A stretch of DNA of 64,000 bases, taken from assembly GCA_003665825.1 (NCBI GenBank), contig QPFY01000002.1:310001-374000 (forward strand), written 5' to 3'. A program made the translations under genes and the position numbers. Source of the stretch: Microbotryum silenes-acaulis (lineage: Eukaryota > Basidiomycota > Microbotryomycetes > Microbotryales > Microbotryaceae). Of the stretch, positions 24,109 through 35,069 are shown one piece after another (the stretch's first letter is position 1; each line of letters begins with the position of its first letter). Below the pieces are notes generated by a model. It saw only the letters and a list, made by a program, of their open reading frames with translations, was not told where the DNA came from and made no database searches.

Positions 24109-25347
24109 TCAAGTAGGGATCTTGAAGCGGCCAATGTAGACCTGTTTGAAAGCGGCTTTGTTGGCGACGACGAAGGAAATTTTTGAAAGCTCAGAGCAGT
24201 TTCCTGGGAGCAACACCACCGCAGTCTCGTCGGCGGATTTGACCAAATTCTGGTCCAGAGGACCGTTCTGCCCGGTACATTTTTTGGCGCCATCCGCATT
24301 GCCATTGTAGTAGATTACTGAGGCAAGCAAAATCTGAACGCGATCAGTAGGATGACATGGACGGATCACGTAAGGTTCTCAAGACCCACCCCGAGCCCGT
24401 TTCTGGACGCGTACGCAGTTTTTGGGGTCAAGGTCATCGGGTTGGAATCCCCTGAAAGGCTGCTGCTTGGGTAGATAGGGCTTGGACAAGCCATAACCTT
24501 GGAACTGCCCGTAAGGGTTGCCATAAACGCATTTACCGTCGACGAGATTAAAGTTGGTCCCGCAGGTGAAGGTCGTAGTACTGTTGCAGGTCTCGGCGAA
24601 GGGGTCCGTGCAGGTGAGGCATTGTTTGCCTGCAGCAGAGAGAAACGCAAAGGCAGAGACACATCAGGGCATTTATCATCAGATTATTCGAGCATACTAA
24701 GCCCCCAGAGCCAGAAGAAGAAGTGCTCACCATCAGTGGTGAGGTAAATCCCGCCGACGGCGCAGTCCACGGCTGCGCACCTGGGGTTAGGAGGCAAGAC
24801 AAAGTCAGTCAAGGTGTGATCCCACAAGATAGGGAAGCAGCGCCTTTGGAGAATTAGATAGACGCGGCACACGTACTTGCGACCAGAGTTGACGACACCG
24901 TAATTGATCTGGTACTCGGGCCCGGAGTTAACAACGCCGTAAGAGCAGGTCATGGAGCGAGGCGCAAGACACGCAGGCATTATCTACGAAGGATAACAAT
25001 GTCGAAACATCAGCGCCCATAAATCGCATCATATGGATCGGTCAAGGCAGTGTAAGACGTCGTGGTAGGATGAAGGGCTAGCAGCCGAAGGGAAAGGGGC
25101 AAGGTGCACGAGAGGCGAGCCAAGGTCACGTGAGGCAGGACCTCGAGCAGGCCCCACTGGCAGGATAATTCAGGATGGCCTGCGAGGAGCAAGAGCCAGA
25201 CTCACTGATGGGGACCTCGGTAGTATGGCAGGAGATACGCTTCTCGAGTTCATGGATAGCCTTGTCCGACAGAGGGGCAGCCTTCGAGAGGGTCGAACGG
25301 AGGATGAGCAAGCTCGCGGCGACAACACCGGAGCGAGCGAAGAACAT
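24109..25347 (-). CDS. Secreted cysteine-rich protein
   Basis: The N-terminal exon (25347 to about 25206) encodes a signal peptide (MFFARSGVVAASLLILRS) and a KR site (LEKRISCHTTEVPI). The 3' half is well supported in phase: exons 24983-24877, 24780-24731, 24629-24390 and 24317-24109, reading CLAPRSMTCSYGVV, CAAVDCAVGGIYLTTDGKQ, CLTCTDPFAETC, FTCGTNFNLVDGKC and finally a Cys-poor domain ending YIGRFKIPT. Cys spacing resembles fungal small secreted cysteine-rich proteins with repeated C-x(n)-TC units. The junction between the first exon and 24983 does not fit in phase with the strong GTGAGT donor; the open reading CSSQAILNYPASGACSRSC just after it also looks coding, so one or two extra exons may lie at 25000-25205. 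Function is unknown; the extracellular location is inferred. Confidence 0.65.
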
Positions 25348-25850
25348 TGTGGGCAGGCGCGATTCGGAGCGTCTGGGCTGTGATGGATGTAAGGTGAGTG
25401 TGAGAAGACTTTGAAGAACAAATGTTACGAGAGGAGGGGAGGCACCGAGTAAAGAGATCCATCTCCCGCACGAAGAGCGAGCATGCACTGCGATGTGCCC
25501 AAAGAGGAAAGAAAGCGGGGGGCGATGTGTCTCAGACGGCTGCCGCTGCAGCGCTCACGCGTGTCTCTGGCCCGGAACCCGATCGGAGGACAACGGGCAA
25601 GCCCGGCCTGCCCATCGGTCACCCACTTTGCCAGCAGTCGCCAAAAATTTACTGGGCATATACTTTGAACAAAGACTCGAACCTGTGTTTCTGTATAGGT
25701 GTACACTTCGCTAGCGCGCGTGGGTGTCTTGGCAGCCTTTCATCTCAAGGTCATGATTGAGAAATCGGTGGCTGGGATGATCCCATGTCGGGCCACTAGC
25801 CTTAGAAGTCACATGGTCTTGAGGAGAATGCAGGTTTTCACCGCAAAATT
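25348..25850. other. Intergenic gap
   Basis: This is the promoter of the leftward cysteine-rich secreted gene and possibly the 3' end of the tentative gene to its right. Short open frames on both strands have no domain or start support. No repeat was seen. Confidence 0.45.
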
Positions 25851-26401
25851 TCAGTCAAGGATGGAAATAAAGTGTTTGACCATGATAATACTGTAAGCCA
25901 GTTGGACCGAGTACCAAAACTCCGGCCACTTCTTCTCCACGAAACACGTCTGTTTCACCCCTGTTCCCTGAGCGCCATCGCAGTCTTCTGCCAATAAACC
26001 TCGGTCGAACGGGACGCGTCGAGAGAGACTCTTGCGAGAGATATCGTTGAACTTGGGGAAGTACTCAACCTCGGATTGGTCCACCCTATCGCGTTCTGTT
26101 CTAATTCTTCGGACCTGAGGCACATTGCGGACGCGTCGTTAGTCGGCCTGATGCTCCTTCGCGTATCACCGAGTGGCGGACCACAGGCTAGAACGTCGAA
26201 AGACGTACGACCTCTATCCGAGTTGACGTCTCTTGTACCGATGGGTCTCTTGCCGCAGGAATCTGCCCCACGGGCTGCAGAAACAAGAGGTGAGAAAATC
26301 CTGATAAAATGCCGGCGGGATCCTTCTCAACTCCCGAGTCGTCCTGGTGGGTCGTCGGCATGGACCAGATAAGCACTCGTGATCAGGAAGGGAATGGACA
26401 T
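25851..26401 (-). CDS. Tentative small secreted protein
   Basis: Three exons can be joined in phase (26401-26332 with donor GTTGAG, 26274-26209 with donor GTACGT, 26095-25851), giving 126 aa. No family is recognised. The first residues MSIPFLITSAYLVHA look like a short signal peptide. The middle has CGKRPIGTRDVN with a KR site. The last exon (VEYFPKFNDISRKSLSRRV, then TGVKQTCFVEKKWPEFWY) reads like folded protein, with three Cys in all. Against it, the second acceptor is weak and the first exon is short, so the model is provisional. It lies on the same strand as the cysteine-rich secreted gene. Confidence 0.38.
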
Positions 26402-27549
26402 GGCGACAGGATTATATTCGTGGTCACGAACGAACGAAGTCGCGTCTTCCGAAAGGGATAGAGATATAGAAGATTGGACAGCACATAGAGCAGGTGTCGG
26501 AAGCCGAGCACGAAGCTGATCGCAGGCAAACAAAGTCAACGGTGCATCCTCTGCACCCTGTCCTGGTCAATGCATGTCACTTCAACTTATCACAACCACT
26601 AGTAGTACCCATCGTCTCCTCCGGGCTTGACCATTGCCCATGCGCTCCCTTTCAAGCTCACTCCAGAAAATCCCTCCAAATGTAGATGCATACCTCTGAA
26701 TCGAGAAGAAGACGCTCGATTCTCTACTAACACGCTGTGCTTCGTCAGTCAACAAACGATGCACTGCAGTGCGTGGCACTGGACCACTGTGGTTCAAGCG
26801 GAGTGGAGGCTGTGGAGCTGAGCGCGGTGTACCAAGGAAATGATACACAGTAACCCACTGCAGCATAGCTACATCTACATAAAAGAATGCACAACAAAAC
26901 AACCAATTAAGCTTTTTCCAGGCACGGTCCCTCAGGTACATTAACCCGGCTTCAAATGGCTCCGCGGTGCCTGTCTTTTCGATGCAGCATATCCTACTCC
27001 AACAGATTTCACCTTCGAGCTGCGAATCCGGCTTGGTCAAGCCCAAACTTTTCTCCCACGTCTGTAGTCGATGCAGGCTCGTCAACGCAATGAACGCATG
27101 CACCAAGTTTGACCTCCTGACTCGAAGCTCAATATCGTGGTTACTGGTGCGACCGTGGAACCATTTGAGCTCGAGTCGGCGTTGGTAGTGACTGCAGGAG
27201 TGGACAGTGTAGTGGCTTTGGGGCCGTTTGGGCCCTGGGGTAAGGGCTGGGTGACTCCCGCAAGGACTTCTGGCTGGTGCACGGCCCGCTGCCTCCCGCT
27301 GCTCGTCATCGCGTGGGACGGACGCGTCGACGCGCCGACGCGCCTTCTCGCGCTCAGACCGACGTTGACCCAACACTCACACCCACGACTTCTTCACTCA
27401 CATCTGCACACGATTACTCTTATCGGTTCTAGACACTTGACGTCCGGTACTTGCACTGCCTAAGACACCCCCTTTTCCCGTGAGCTCTTCGACCTCTCGT
27501 GACCGCGGTCCTGCCAGTTTCACCCCGGCCTCGACGTTACGGACAAAGC
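26402..27549. other. Gene-poor gap (1.1 kb)
   Basis: A 264-codon open frame on the minus strand (26582-27376) has no ATG near its start, no domain and no splice support, so it is not called. The right part should hold the promoter of the gene starting at 27550. No RNA gene or repeat was noticed. Confidence 0.45.
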
Positions 27550-28772
27550 ATGGCCCCTCACCCACTGGCGAACGCATTGCTCGATATGGGAGTCAACTTT
27601 GTCGTGCCTCGACTCAAACGGATGGTCAACAAGCCTGCGAATGAGAACAGACCTCGACCTACACCTCCACCAGCCACACCTCCCGCAGCGGGCCCCTATC
27701 CCCCGATTCACCAAGACGCGGGTACCCCTCCAACGGTCGACTGTCTGAACAACGGAGGACAGCAGTCTTCTGGTATGCTCGGCAAGTGCGACACGAAATG
27801 GCAAGCTACCGGCCTCTTGCATTGCGGTAATCTGTAGGTTTCGAATGTCCCTCCCTTCGACCGAGCTACCCCCTCTTCTCTATACCTTGCGCAACCCTGA
27901 CGACATTTGGTCCTGCCTGAATCCGGCACTCTCGATAAAAGAACTCGCGGAGACCAGAGGGTAAACATCAAAGAGTGCTACACTGGTCGGCTAGGACCTG
28001 CAGGTTAGTCCCCTCCTGTCGCAGATAAATTCATGCCGAGCTGAACGTCCGATCGCCTGATCGAATCGACCAGGCACTCATGGCGGGTCGAATAACTCAC
28101 GCCAAAGAATCGAATTTCTGAGCTGGCCACCTTCAGAACCTGGTCAAGTGCACCTCTAGTACGTCGCATATGCTTGCTACAGCTTGTATATAAATGCTCG
28201 TTAGTCCGTGCAATGTCTGACCCACTTGAATCGCGTCGTCCCATGACAGTCAATGGAGATATCACCTCGAAGCTTTCGACTACGACTATCCGAGCTCGGG
28301 TGCGTTCTTCACCTTGATGCAACTTCTCACCCGTGATCACCAAGGTGTACTACCACCTGCCATCTTCCGACTCGAGTTGGTCGGGCGTGAAATTCGAGCG
28401 CAATGCCACTATGGTACACCACCAGGCCAACCACGGACCAAATGGACTGTTCCTTTGCCAGAGTTTGAGGGCAAGACGATGGACCATGTTCTGGAGGTTA
28501 AGTATGGCGAGGGCGGATATATACACTGTGAGTGCTCTGCGCTCCAGATTACACTTTTCACTCTTCAAGGACAGGTTTCAACCCACTGCTCGCGACATTA
28601 TCACCTAGATCGAATCACTGATATCGAAACGGGCAAGGTCGTGATCGAATTTAACCTGGACGGTATCAACGTCGCTGCGAAGGCGAGCGTCAAATGTGGC
28701 ATGTACCGGAACAAAGTGTGCGGTCCGGCAGCGTTCGCGATCGGTGATTTCAAGTTCAAGCGGGTGGCATAG
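27550..28772 (+). CDS. Hypothetical protein with a beta-rich, lyase/lectin-like fold
   Basis: Five exons close in phase (27550-27826, 27953-28003, 28137-28158, 28250-28527, 28609-28772), giving 263 aa. I do not recognise the family for certain. A basic, Pro-rich N-terminus (~60 residues) precedes two Cys (VDCLNNGG, GKC). The C-terminal ~160 residues alternate hydrophobic and polar residues: WRYHLEAFDYDYPSSGAFF, TKWTVPLPEFEGKTMDHVL, EVKYGEGGYIHYRITDIETG, AFAIGDFKF. That pattern suggests a jelly-roll as in polysaccharide lyases or lectin-like domains; this is inference only. No signal peptide is evident. The third exon is only 22 nt but is framed by TTCAG and GTACGT and keeps phase. The first intron (donor GTAATC) is the least certain. 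Confidence 0.62.
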
Positions 28773-29191
28773 CCCTACCGCATCGAATCCACCGTGCCCA
28801 GCTTGATTGCACCAGCTATAAAATACCTCCCCATACTCGCATAAAATATAAAGTTCGGCCACTCGGACGGTGGTCGGTATAAGCCGTTCAATCAGAGTCG
28901 TTCCGCTTCAGTCCAGATCCACGCAAGGCACGGTCCTATACAGTAGCCGCTTTACACCTAGTCGCAATCTCGCACCCTCATTAATTATCCCCAAACTGGA
29001 ATCACTATTCCTATTTCTACCTTTTATAATGGACGCAGCGATGAGACTCTAGATAATTGATCACTTCGCTGGCTCGACACCGGAATGATCGAGGCGGGCC
29101 CCACAGATTGGCCGTGAAGGTGCTCGGCGTCTCGCACTCAATCCCTCGCCCAGCGTCCGCCGATGCAGCGACTCGTATAGGAAGGAGGCCG
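28773..29191. other. Intergenic gap
   Basis: The terminator region of the upstream gene (ATAAAATACC, AAAATATAAAG near 28818-28853) and the promoter of the F-box gene. The frame of the downstream gene is open back to 29057 but the first ATG is at 29192. Nothing else was seen. Confidence 0.5.
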
Positions 29192-30614
29192 ATGTCGAAT
29201 CGACTACCTCCGGAGGTCTTACTGCAGATCGTCTCGTTCTCTGTCGCCCCCGCGTCTTACCACGCTTGGACAAGTCGGTCAGGGGCGTTACGATCGTATT
29301 GCACCGTCTCGATGCAGTGGAGGGATGTCGCGCAAGCCTTATTGATCCAAGCACCCGTGATCAAGACCGAGGCGGTTGCCCAGAGGTTCTTAGCTCGACT
29401 GGGTGCTGTCTCAATTATACCGAGCTCGTCGTTGCTCTCAAACATCGACCATCGAGTCGGGGAACTTGATCTGGACCGGGACGACGACGACGACGACGAC
29501 GCCGCGATCCGGAATCAAGTGATCGAATTGCGCCTGGGCGACAACGAGATCTTCACCTCTTGGACAAATGGCTTCTCGAACATAGTTTCTCGGTGCAAGA
29601 CGCTCAAGAGGCTGTTTGTGCTCAACGCCGACCAGGTCATCCTCGCCGAACTCGGCAATCATTCGAGTCAGTCTTTTCGCCCCGAGTGTATCGGGATGAC
29701 GCTGACAAATTCCTAGGATGTCTTGTGTACGAACAGACCTACATTATTTTTATGGCTGCAATCTCCAATTCGCTCCGCCTGCGTACTATTCAATACCTCT
29801 GCCTCCAGCATCTCCCTCCCTTGCGCCTCCTCCTACGCCGCTTCAAATTCCTCCGCTCGTCTTGCCTTTCCGATTCATGTCCCTCTCCCATTCGGGTCTC
29901 CCCCTTTTGATATCCCCGAATTCTCTCCCTCACTTGACCCATCTCTCCCTCTACGACGTCTATCGATCTTACCGCCTTGACGATGCCATCGACCCCGACA
30001 TTAACAACTACGCGCTCCTCCTTAGGACCCTTGGACCCCAGTTGAAAGCCGCCAAGATGGATTTGGTGCTTTATCCTTCCTTCGACTTCGATACATGGTT
30101 ACCTACATTGGCGTCTGAATCACGTTCTCATTCTTCCAACACACCGCAAGACGATCGGTATCGAGCAGGCGGACGATTACAACTCTTTCAGGTCTCGTCC
30201 TACGAGGCCCCCTCGCTCTTTCTCCTCCTTCAAGCATGTCAGAGTCTCGAGGTCATCATCGCCGATGTATTTCCCTTAGACCGGGATACAAGGACACATC
30301 TATTGGGCCCGACACCTCATTCCTTCGTCGGCCATGCGAACCTGCGAAAGATCCGATTCCGAAGAGGGCCCATCCTTGTTGACGATTCAAGGGAAGTTGA
30401 AAACCACTCGGTGGATCATCGACGATTCCAACAAGGCTCAGCGCAGGAGGAGACCAAGTTGATCCAGAATGTTTGGGGGGAAGGTGTCAAGGTTGTGTAC
30501 GATGCTGATCAGTCCAAGGAGGGGAGACAACGCTGGGGGTTGGAAGATGAGGAAGCGAGGTTCGGGCTCACGTTCGAGGCGTATTGTTTGGAGGAGGGCG
30601 TCCGCATCGAGTAA
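29192..30614 (+). CDS. F-box-like / leucine-rich protein
   Basis: Two exons close in phase (29192-29666 with donor GTCAGT, 29737-30614), giving 450 aa. MSNRLPPEVLLQIVSFSV at the start is a typical F-box helix (LPxEhLxxIxxF), followed by a W-containing segment (VSMQWRDVAQALL). Later residues are leucine rich with LRR-like steps (LPHLTHLSLYDVYRS, CQSLEVIIADVFPL, HANLRKIRFRRG). The family role would be substrate binding in an SCF ubiquitin ligase; the target is unknown. A run of seven Asp (~100) comes from a GAC repeat. The acceptor at 29736 rather than the upstream TAG was chosen because it keeps the LRR frame. It converges on the MFS gene with 103 bp between stops. Confidence 0.75.
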
Positions 30615-30717
30615 TGAAGCGTGATGATTTTACGGTGATACAACATGAGAATTTGGTGCACAAGATGGAGAAATATACATAGAAGGGTTACTACCGCGTA
30701 CTGCTAGACCGTCCCAG

Positions 30718-33141
30718 TCACTTGTCCGCATTGTTCACCGCCGCCTTCGCCTCGACTTTTGGCGCTACAGGAGCCTCCTCCAGTCCCCTCTCGCCTTCCT
30801 CTTCATCCTTCGGAATAAGCGCTGCATTCGTTCCCGCTGAAGCCGTCCCCTCCCACTTCTCCCCCAACCTCCTCATCTTCTCCCCCCATCGAATAGTAGC
30901 ACACACCAAACCAAATCCAATCCATGCCAAACCAGCTGCGAACGAATTGGCCCCTCCCAAACCGATCGCTTGGATTAGGGGGAGGATGAAAGCTGATGCG
31001 GCCGCTGAGAGGGTGTAACGTGCAAAGTTGTTAACGGCGATCACTTCGGAAGATCGGTGTTGCAAGACGTCGACGCAGTAGGTATTGGCGGCGGTGAGGA
31101 TCATCCTGTTGAAGCAAACGGTGGCATTAGCTTGGCTTTCCTTCCAGCGACGCTTCCGGATGAAGACATGTCCATGCGAACTACTCACATCAACCCAACC
31201 CCATTCACAAACAACAAGATGACCGTAAAAGCCAACCCGACCTTGCCCGAACCCAAATCGATGACCCAACCCAGCGCCAACACGGCACAAGGCAAGACCA
31301 GACCACCTCCCAGCAACGTCGCCCTCAATCGATCCTCGGGCACATAAACCCCCTTCCGCTTTTTGAGCCATACTTTGAGAGTATGGTCCGCCATACGTCC
31401 GGTGAAACAAAAGGAGGCGAAGGCGTTGCCGACACCTGCAGCGCGTCAGAATTTTCCTCGGTTAGCAAAAATGGGGTTGGGTGGACTATCATGATGATTC
31501 GCGCGGGACATCACGGACCCTGAGCCAAGTAGAAGGTCCCCAGAATCGCGGCGTTGCTAATCCCGTAGTTGGAGTGAATCGTGTCGGTTAGCGGTACGAG
31601 TACGGCGTAGGTAGTCAAGAGGACGAAGGCTGAATTGAGACTCTGCAGACGTCATGTAAACGATCGGCTCACAGACTTCCGACACATCAATACCAAAGAC
31701 ACAACTCACAATCGCTAGAATATGCGGCAGCAACAACAATCGCAACGGCGCCAACGGATTGAGCCACACAAATGAGCACAAACTCGACTTCCACCTCGGT
31801 TCGATCGGCAGACCCTCATTCGCTCTCTTCTGTCGTCTCGCCTGAATAATCCCTTCGATGGGGATCTCATGTGCCGTTTCGGGGAAGTAGAGGAAACAGA
31901 GGACCGAGACCATGACACCGAGACCGCAGAGTATCCACTGCATTACGCGCCAGCCGTAGTTGCCTTTGACGTATTCGGAAAGGAGACCGGCGATGGCGGG
32001 CGCGATGGCGGGACCGATGAGGATGCCTGGGTGGAAAATACATGAATGCGTCAGTCTATTGTTCCGTATTCGTAAGGCCTGGAAAATCTTCGCGAACCCG
32101 AGTAGAAATAGCCCTGTCAAGGCACGAGATAGTTGTCAGCTTAGAGGTGGGAAGCTCGCGCAAGAGAAAATAGTGACGTACCATCGCGGTACCTCGTTCC
32201 TGCCTCTGATAGATATCTCCTATACTCCCCGCTCCTACACTGAGAACAGCCGATGATCCAACGCCCTGAATCGTCCGTGTAACAATCAACGTCGCCAAAT
32301 TATCCGACAGAGCGACGCCCATAGAACCCAGAGCGAAGATGGGGAGACTGCAGAGGTAGATGGGTCGTCGGCCGTAGAGGCCACTGTAAGGAGCCCAGGC
32401 GAGGGGCATGGCGCCTATGGTGAAAATGTAGACCGCGACGGTAATGTCGATGATAGTTGGGGTTGTGTTGAGATCTTCCGAGATGGCTGGAATGGCCGGG
32501 AGGAAAGCCGAGGATGAAAAAGCTGCACGACGATAACGAATCAGGTCAGATCATAAAGAGTGAAAAACATTCGTCTCTCCGATATTTCACTCACGAGCCA
32601 TAAAAGCCGAAACCGCCACGAGTGCGACGATCAGCTTCTTTTTGCGGTCAGAGAAGCGGTGGTAGAGCTTGGACCTCTGTACGTCCTCCGCGTTCATCCA
32701 TTCGGGTACGATCCCATTCTCCGGATCCTCGTCCTCATCAATGATCCCTTCCTTCCTCCCTTCGTTGTCCATCGTCTTTCGTCTTCCGAGTGTGCTACTT
32801 CGTTCCCTACCCACACGACCGGATCCACCCCCTCCTCCGGCACTATTCCTACTCGACGACCTGACCAAGGTCAAGTCCGCCATCGCTCCCGAACTAGGCA
32901 AGTCGTACGCCGACAGCGAACCGGGGAAACTACCCCCATGTTCATGCAATGCTCTTGAAGAGACCGAAGTAGCTGAAAAAGTACGCGTTGGGATGGTCCC
33001 GCCGATAAGGGTGGATGAACTAGCGAGTCGTGGAGAGGCGTTCGTTGAAGAGGGTCCGGAGCGCGGATTGGTCGGAGTCCGCATTAGGGGACTTGTCGCG
33101 GGGGACGACTGTGGCCGATCATTTGACGCAGGGACACTCAT
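30718..33141 (-). CDS. MFS multidrug-type transporter (DHA1-like)
   Basis: Seven exons close in phase (33141-32595, 32522-32182, 32113-32098, 32026-31710, 31642-31519, 31435-31189, 31105-30718), giving 659 aa. The ~165-residue Ser/Gly-rich cytosolic N-terminus is long. The core has the 12-span MFS pattern: SGLYGRRPIYLCSLPIF (motif A-like loop), VTRTIQGVGSSAVLSVGAG (motif B region), GYFYSGILIGPAIAPAIAG (motif C of proton antiporters), then a second half with NAAILGTFYLAQGVGNAF and a last span GLAWIGFGLVCATIRW. This fits the drug:H+ antiporter-1 family, as in yeast Qdr/Dtr1/Tpo pumps; the exported substrate is unknown. Exon 3 is only 16 nt, yet it is required to give GYFYSGILIG. Plasma-membrane location is inferred. 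Confidence 0.9.
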
Positions 33142-33740
33142 CTTGTAATCCAAGTATCGTCCACGAATCTTCTAGCCAATCTGGCCACAGTGAAATGGAA
33201 AGGGGTGTTGCGAGACCCTCGATTGTGGAGAAAGAACGCACGCGTCTCAAACAGTCGAGTCGGCCGTGCTTTTGACTCGCCTCTGCAGACTGAGCAGACT
33301 GGGAAGTGGCCAATCGGCGCTTTCGCAAGCCGAAAACCACGGCGTGCCGGCTCGAGACGCTTGCCGAGTGCCGGCCGGCCGGTCCGTCACGGCAGCCTAC
33401 TATTGTGTTCGGAGATGATGATCTTTATCGGGGATCAGCTAATTCACAGATAGGTAGGTAGGCTTCAATCAGAAAAATAAAGCTTGAAAACCCAACCTAA
33501 TCACCTTTGCAACGAGGCGGAGCCAGTATGCGTCGGCGAGACATTGCGCCGCGGGTGCAACGGCGGATCAGAGTGGCGACGGTCCACGACGAGCTGCGTC
33601 ACGTGCCCTCGTCCTCCGCTGTGTGGCCGGCGCGCAGGCGGGCGAGATGTCAAGCGCAGGCAGCCGCTAGCCTCAATTCGACGGAGCTCGTCCCACTTTC
33701 AAATCCACCTCGCTCGCCGTCTAGACCCGTACACAGCATC
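33142..33740. other. Divergent promoter region
   Basis: About 600 bp between the leftward MFS gene (ATG 33141) and the rightward RidA-family gene (ATG 33741), so both promoters lie here. A TAGGTAGGTAGG triplet repeat occurs near 33452-33463, matching motifs at 16489 and 22837. No coding frame is convincing. Confidence 0.5.
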
Positions 33741-34516
33741 ATGCCACAAACTTTGAATGTCGATGGGGTCCCTGGATTACCTTCAGTATGTGAGTCGATT
33801 TCACAGCTGCTTGTGAAGCTGTACTCGGAGCCATGCTGAACCTCGACTCTGCGTGTTCATAGTCTGTGAGTGATCGGCAGCTCTCTTACCAGTTCCGGTG
33901 ACAAGTCGTAGGGCACAGAGGTGACGAGGCCGTCCGACCTCACAGCACATGGCCTCAAACTCCCTGCTACCGCGCAATTGGTGTATTGTTCCGGCCAAAT
34001 CCACTCGGAAAACGGACCGGGAGGGATGGTCGTCATCCAGGGATCGACGGCTGATAAGACGGTGAGGCACGAGAGGGGTGTTTGTGCTCAGGGCCGTTGG
34101 CTCATTCGAGTCATGTATCTCCTCCAGAGAATGATCATTGGTAATTTGGAGAAGGTGTTGAAGGCGGGGGGATCGTCCCTTAACCAGGTCAGCCTTGACG
34201 CCCGTTTCGTTCTCCCCCACATCCCAACTTCAGTACTGACCCCCGCTCCAAATGTTCTCGCGGTCCAGCTCGTCAAAGTGTAGGTCTAGGATCTCAGAAA
34301 CCCTTTACGTGATCTCACAAAGATACTGATTTTCCCCTCTACAATGCGCACCACAGCAACATCTACATCACCTCGTTCGACTTCTTCGGCGAGATGAACG
34401 AAACCTACAACGAATTGATCCCGAACCCCAAGCCGCCGCGTACGTGCGTGTGCGTCAAGGATCTGCCTTTCGGGGCTCAGATCGAGATCGAATGTATCGG
34501 GTGGACCGAGGATTGA
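33741..34516 (+). CDS. RidA / YjgF / UK114-family protein
   Basis: Five exons close in phase (33741-33785, 33912-34061, 34128-34187, 34269-34279, 34357-34516), giving 141 aa, normal for the family. Motifs follow the RidA fold: QLVYCSGQIHSENG, NLEKVLKAGGSSLNQLVKV, IYITSFDFFGEMNETYNELI, and the end VCVKDLPFGAQIEIECIGW. In family members this trimer removes reactive enamine/imine intermediates; the usual catalytic Arg in the last strand region (PPRTCVCV) is present. Exon 4 is just 11 nt (LVKV start), but without it the conserved VKVNIY run is broken. The first donor (GTATGT) was preferred over the nearby GTGAGT because it keeps phase. The N-terminus is the least certain part. Confidence 0.88.
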
Positions 34517-35069
34517 GGGAGGTGAAGGGCCGGAGGAGAAAGGGAGTCGGTCGAGGAAAGGTTTTGATCTGTGCGTCGGGTATAGGTGGAAGATGATTAT
34601 TATAAATTATACGTGTAAGGATCTATAACATCAAATGTTTTACTGAGATAAGCGCCATAGCTTAAGCCGACTGAACAATTTTGGACGTGACGTGGTCGAG
34701 CAGAGAGGGTGGTCCCCGTCGCCGAACTCGGACCCAGTCGTTGCTTGATTTGTGGTCTGAGTGCCATTTGATTGATCGCCCGAGCGCAGCAACGACGGAG
34801 GAGTGTGTCGTCAGGTTACCCATACCCGCCTTGATCAGATCGACGAGATGGTTAAGCGCAACTCAGGTCAGTGATGCAGGAGACAGGGATGCCGTCGTCG
34901 TCGCGTGTTCGTTCGTTCATCTGTGCGCTGTCCCCGGTCGACCGTCGCAGCTCAACGCCATTACTTGATCGGCAACGGGCTCGCCCCGGATACTCAACAA
35001 GCGTCGACGTCGCGTCTTGGCGCGTACTCTATTCCCCACCCACGTTCGACCTCGTCGACTCTGACGCCA
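34517..35069. other. Intergenic gap
   Basis: An AT-rich terminator-like stretch (GATTATTATAAATTATACG, ~34595) follows the RidA-family gene. The remaining bases should carry the promoter and leader of the next gene. The frame is open back to 34905 without an ATG before 35070. Confidence 0.5.

Noticed and set aside
26582..27376. 264-codon open frame on the minus strand
   Set aside because: No ATG near its start, no domain and no splice signals; kept only as possible non-coding.
29718..29737. Upstream TAG acceptor for exon 2 of the first F-box gene
   Set aside because: It gives a frame that stops at 29908 and breaks the leucine-rich stretch; the CAG at 29736 keeps it.
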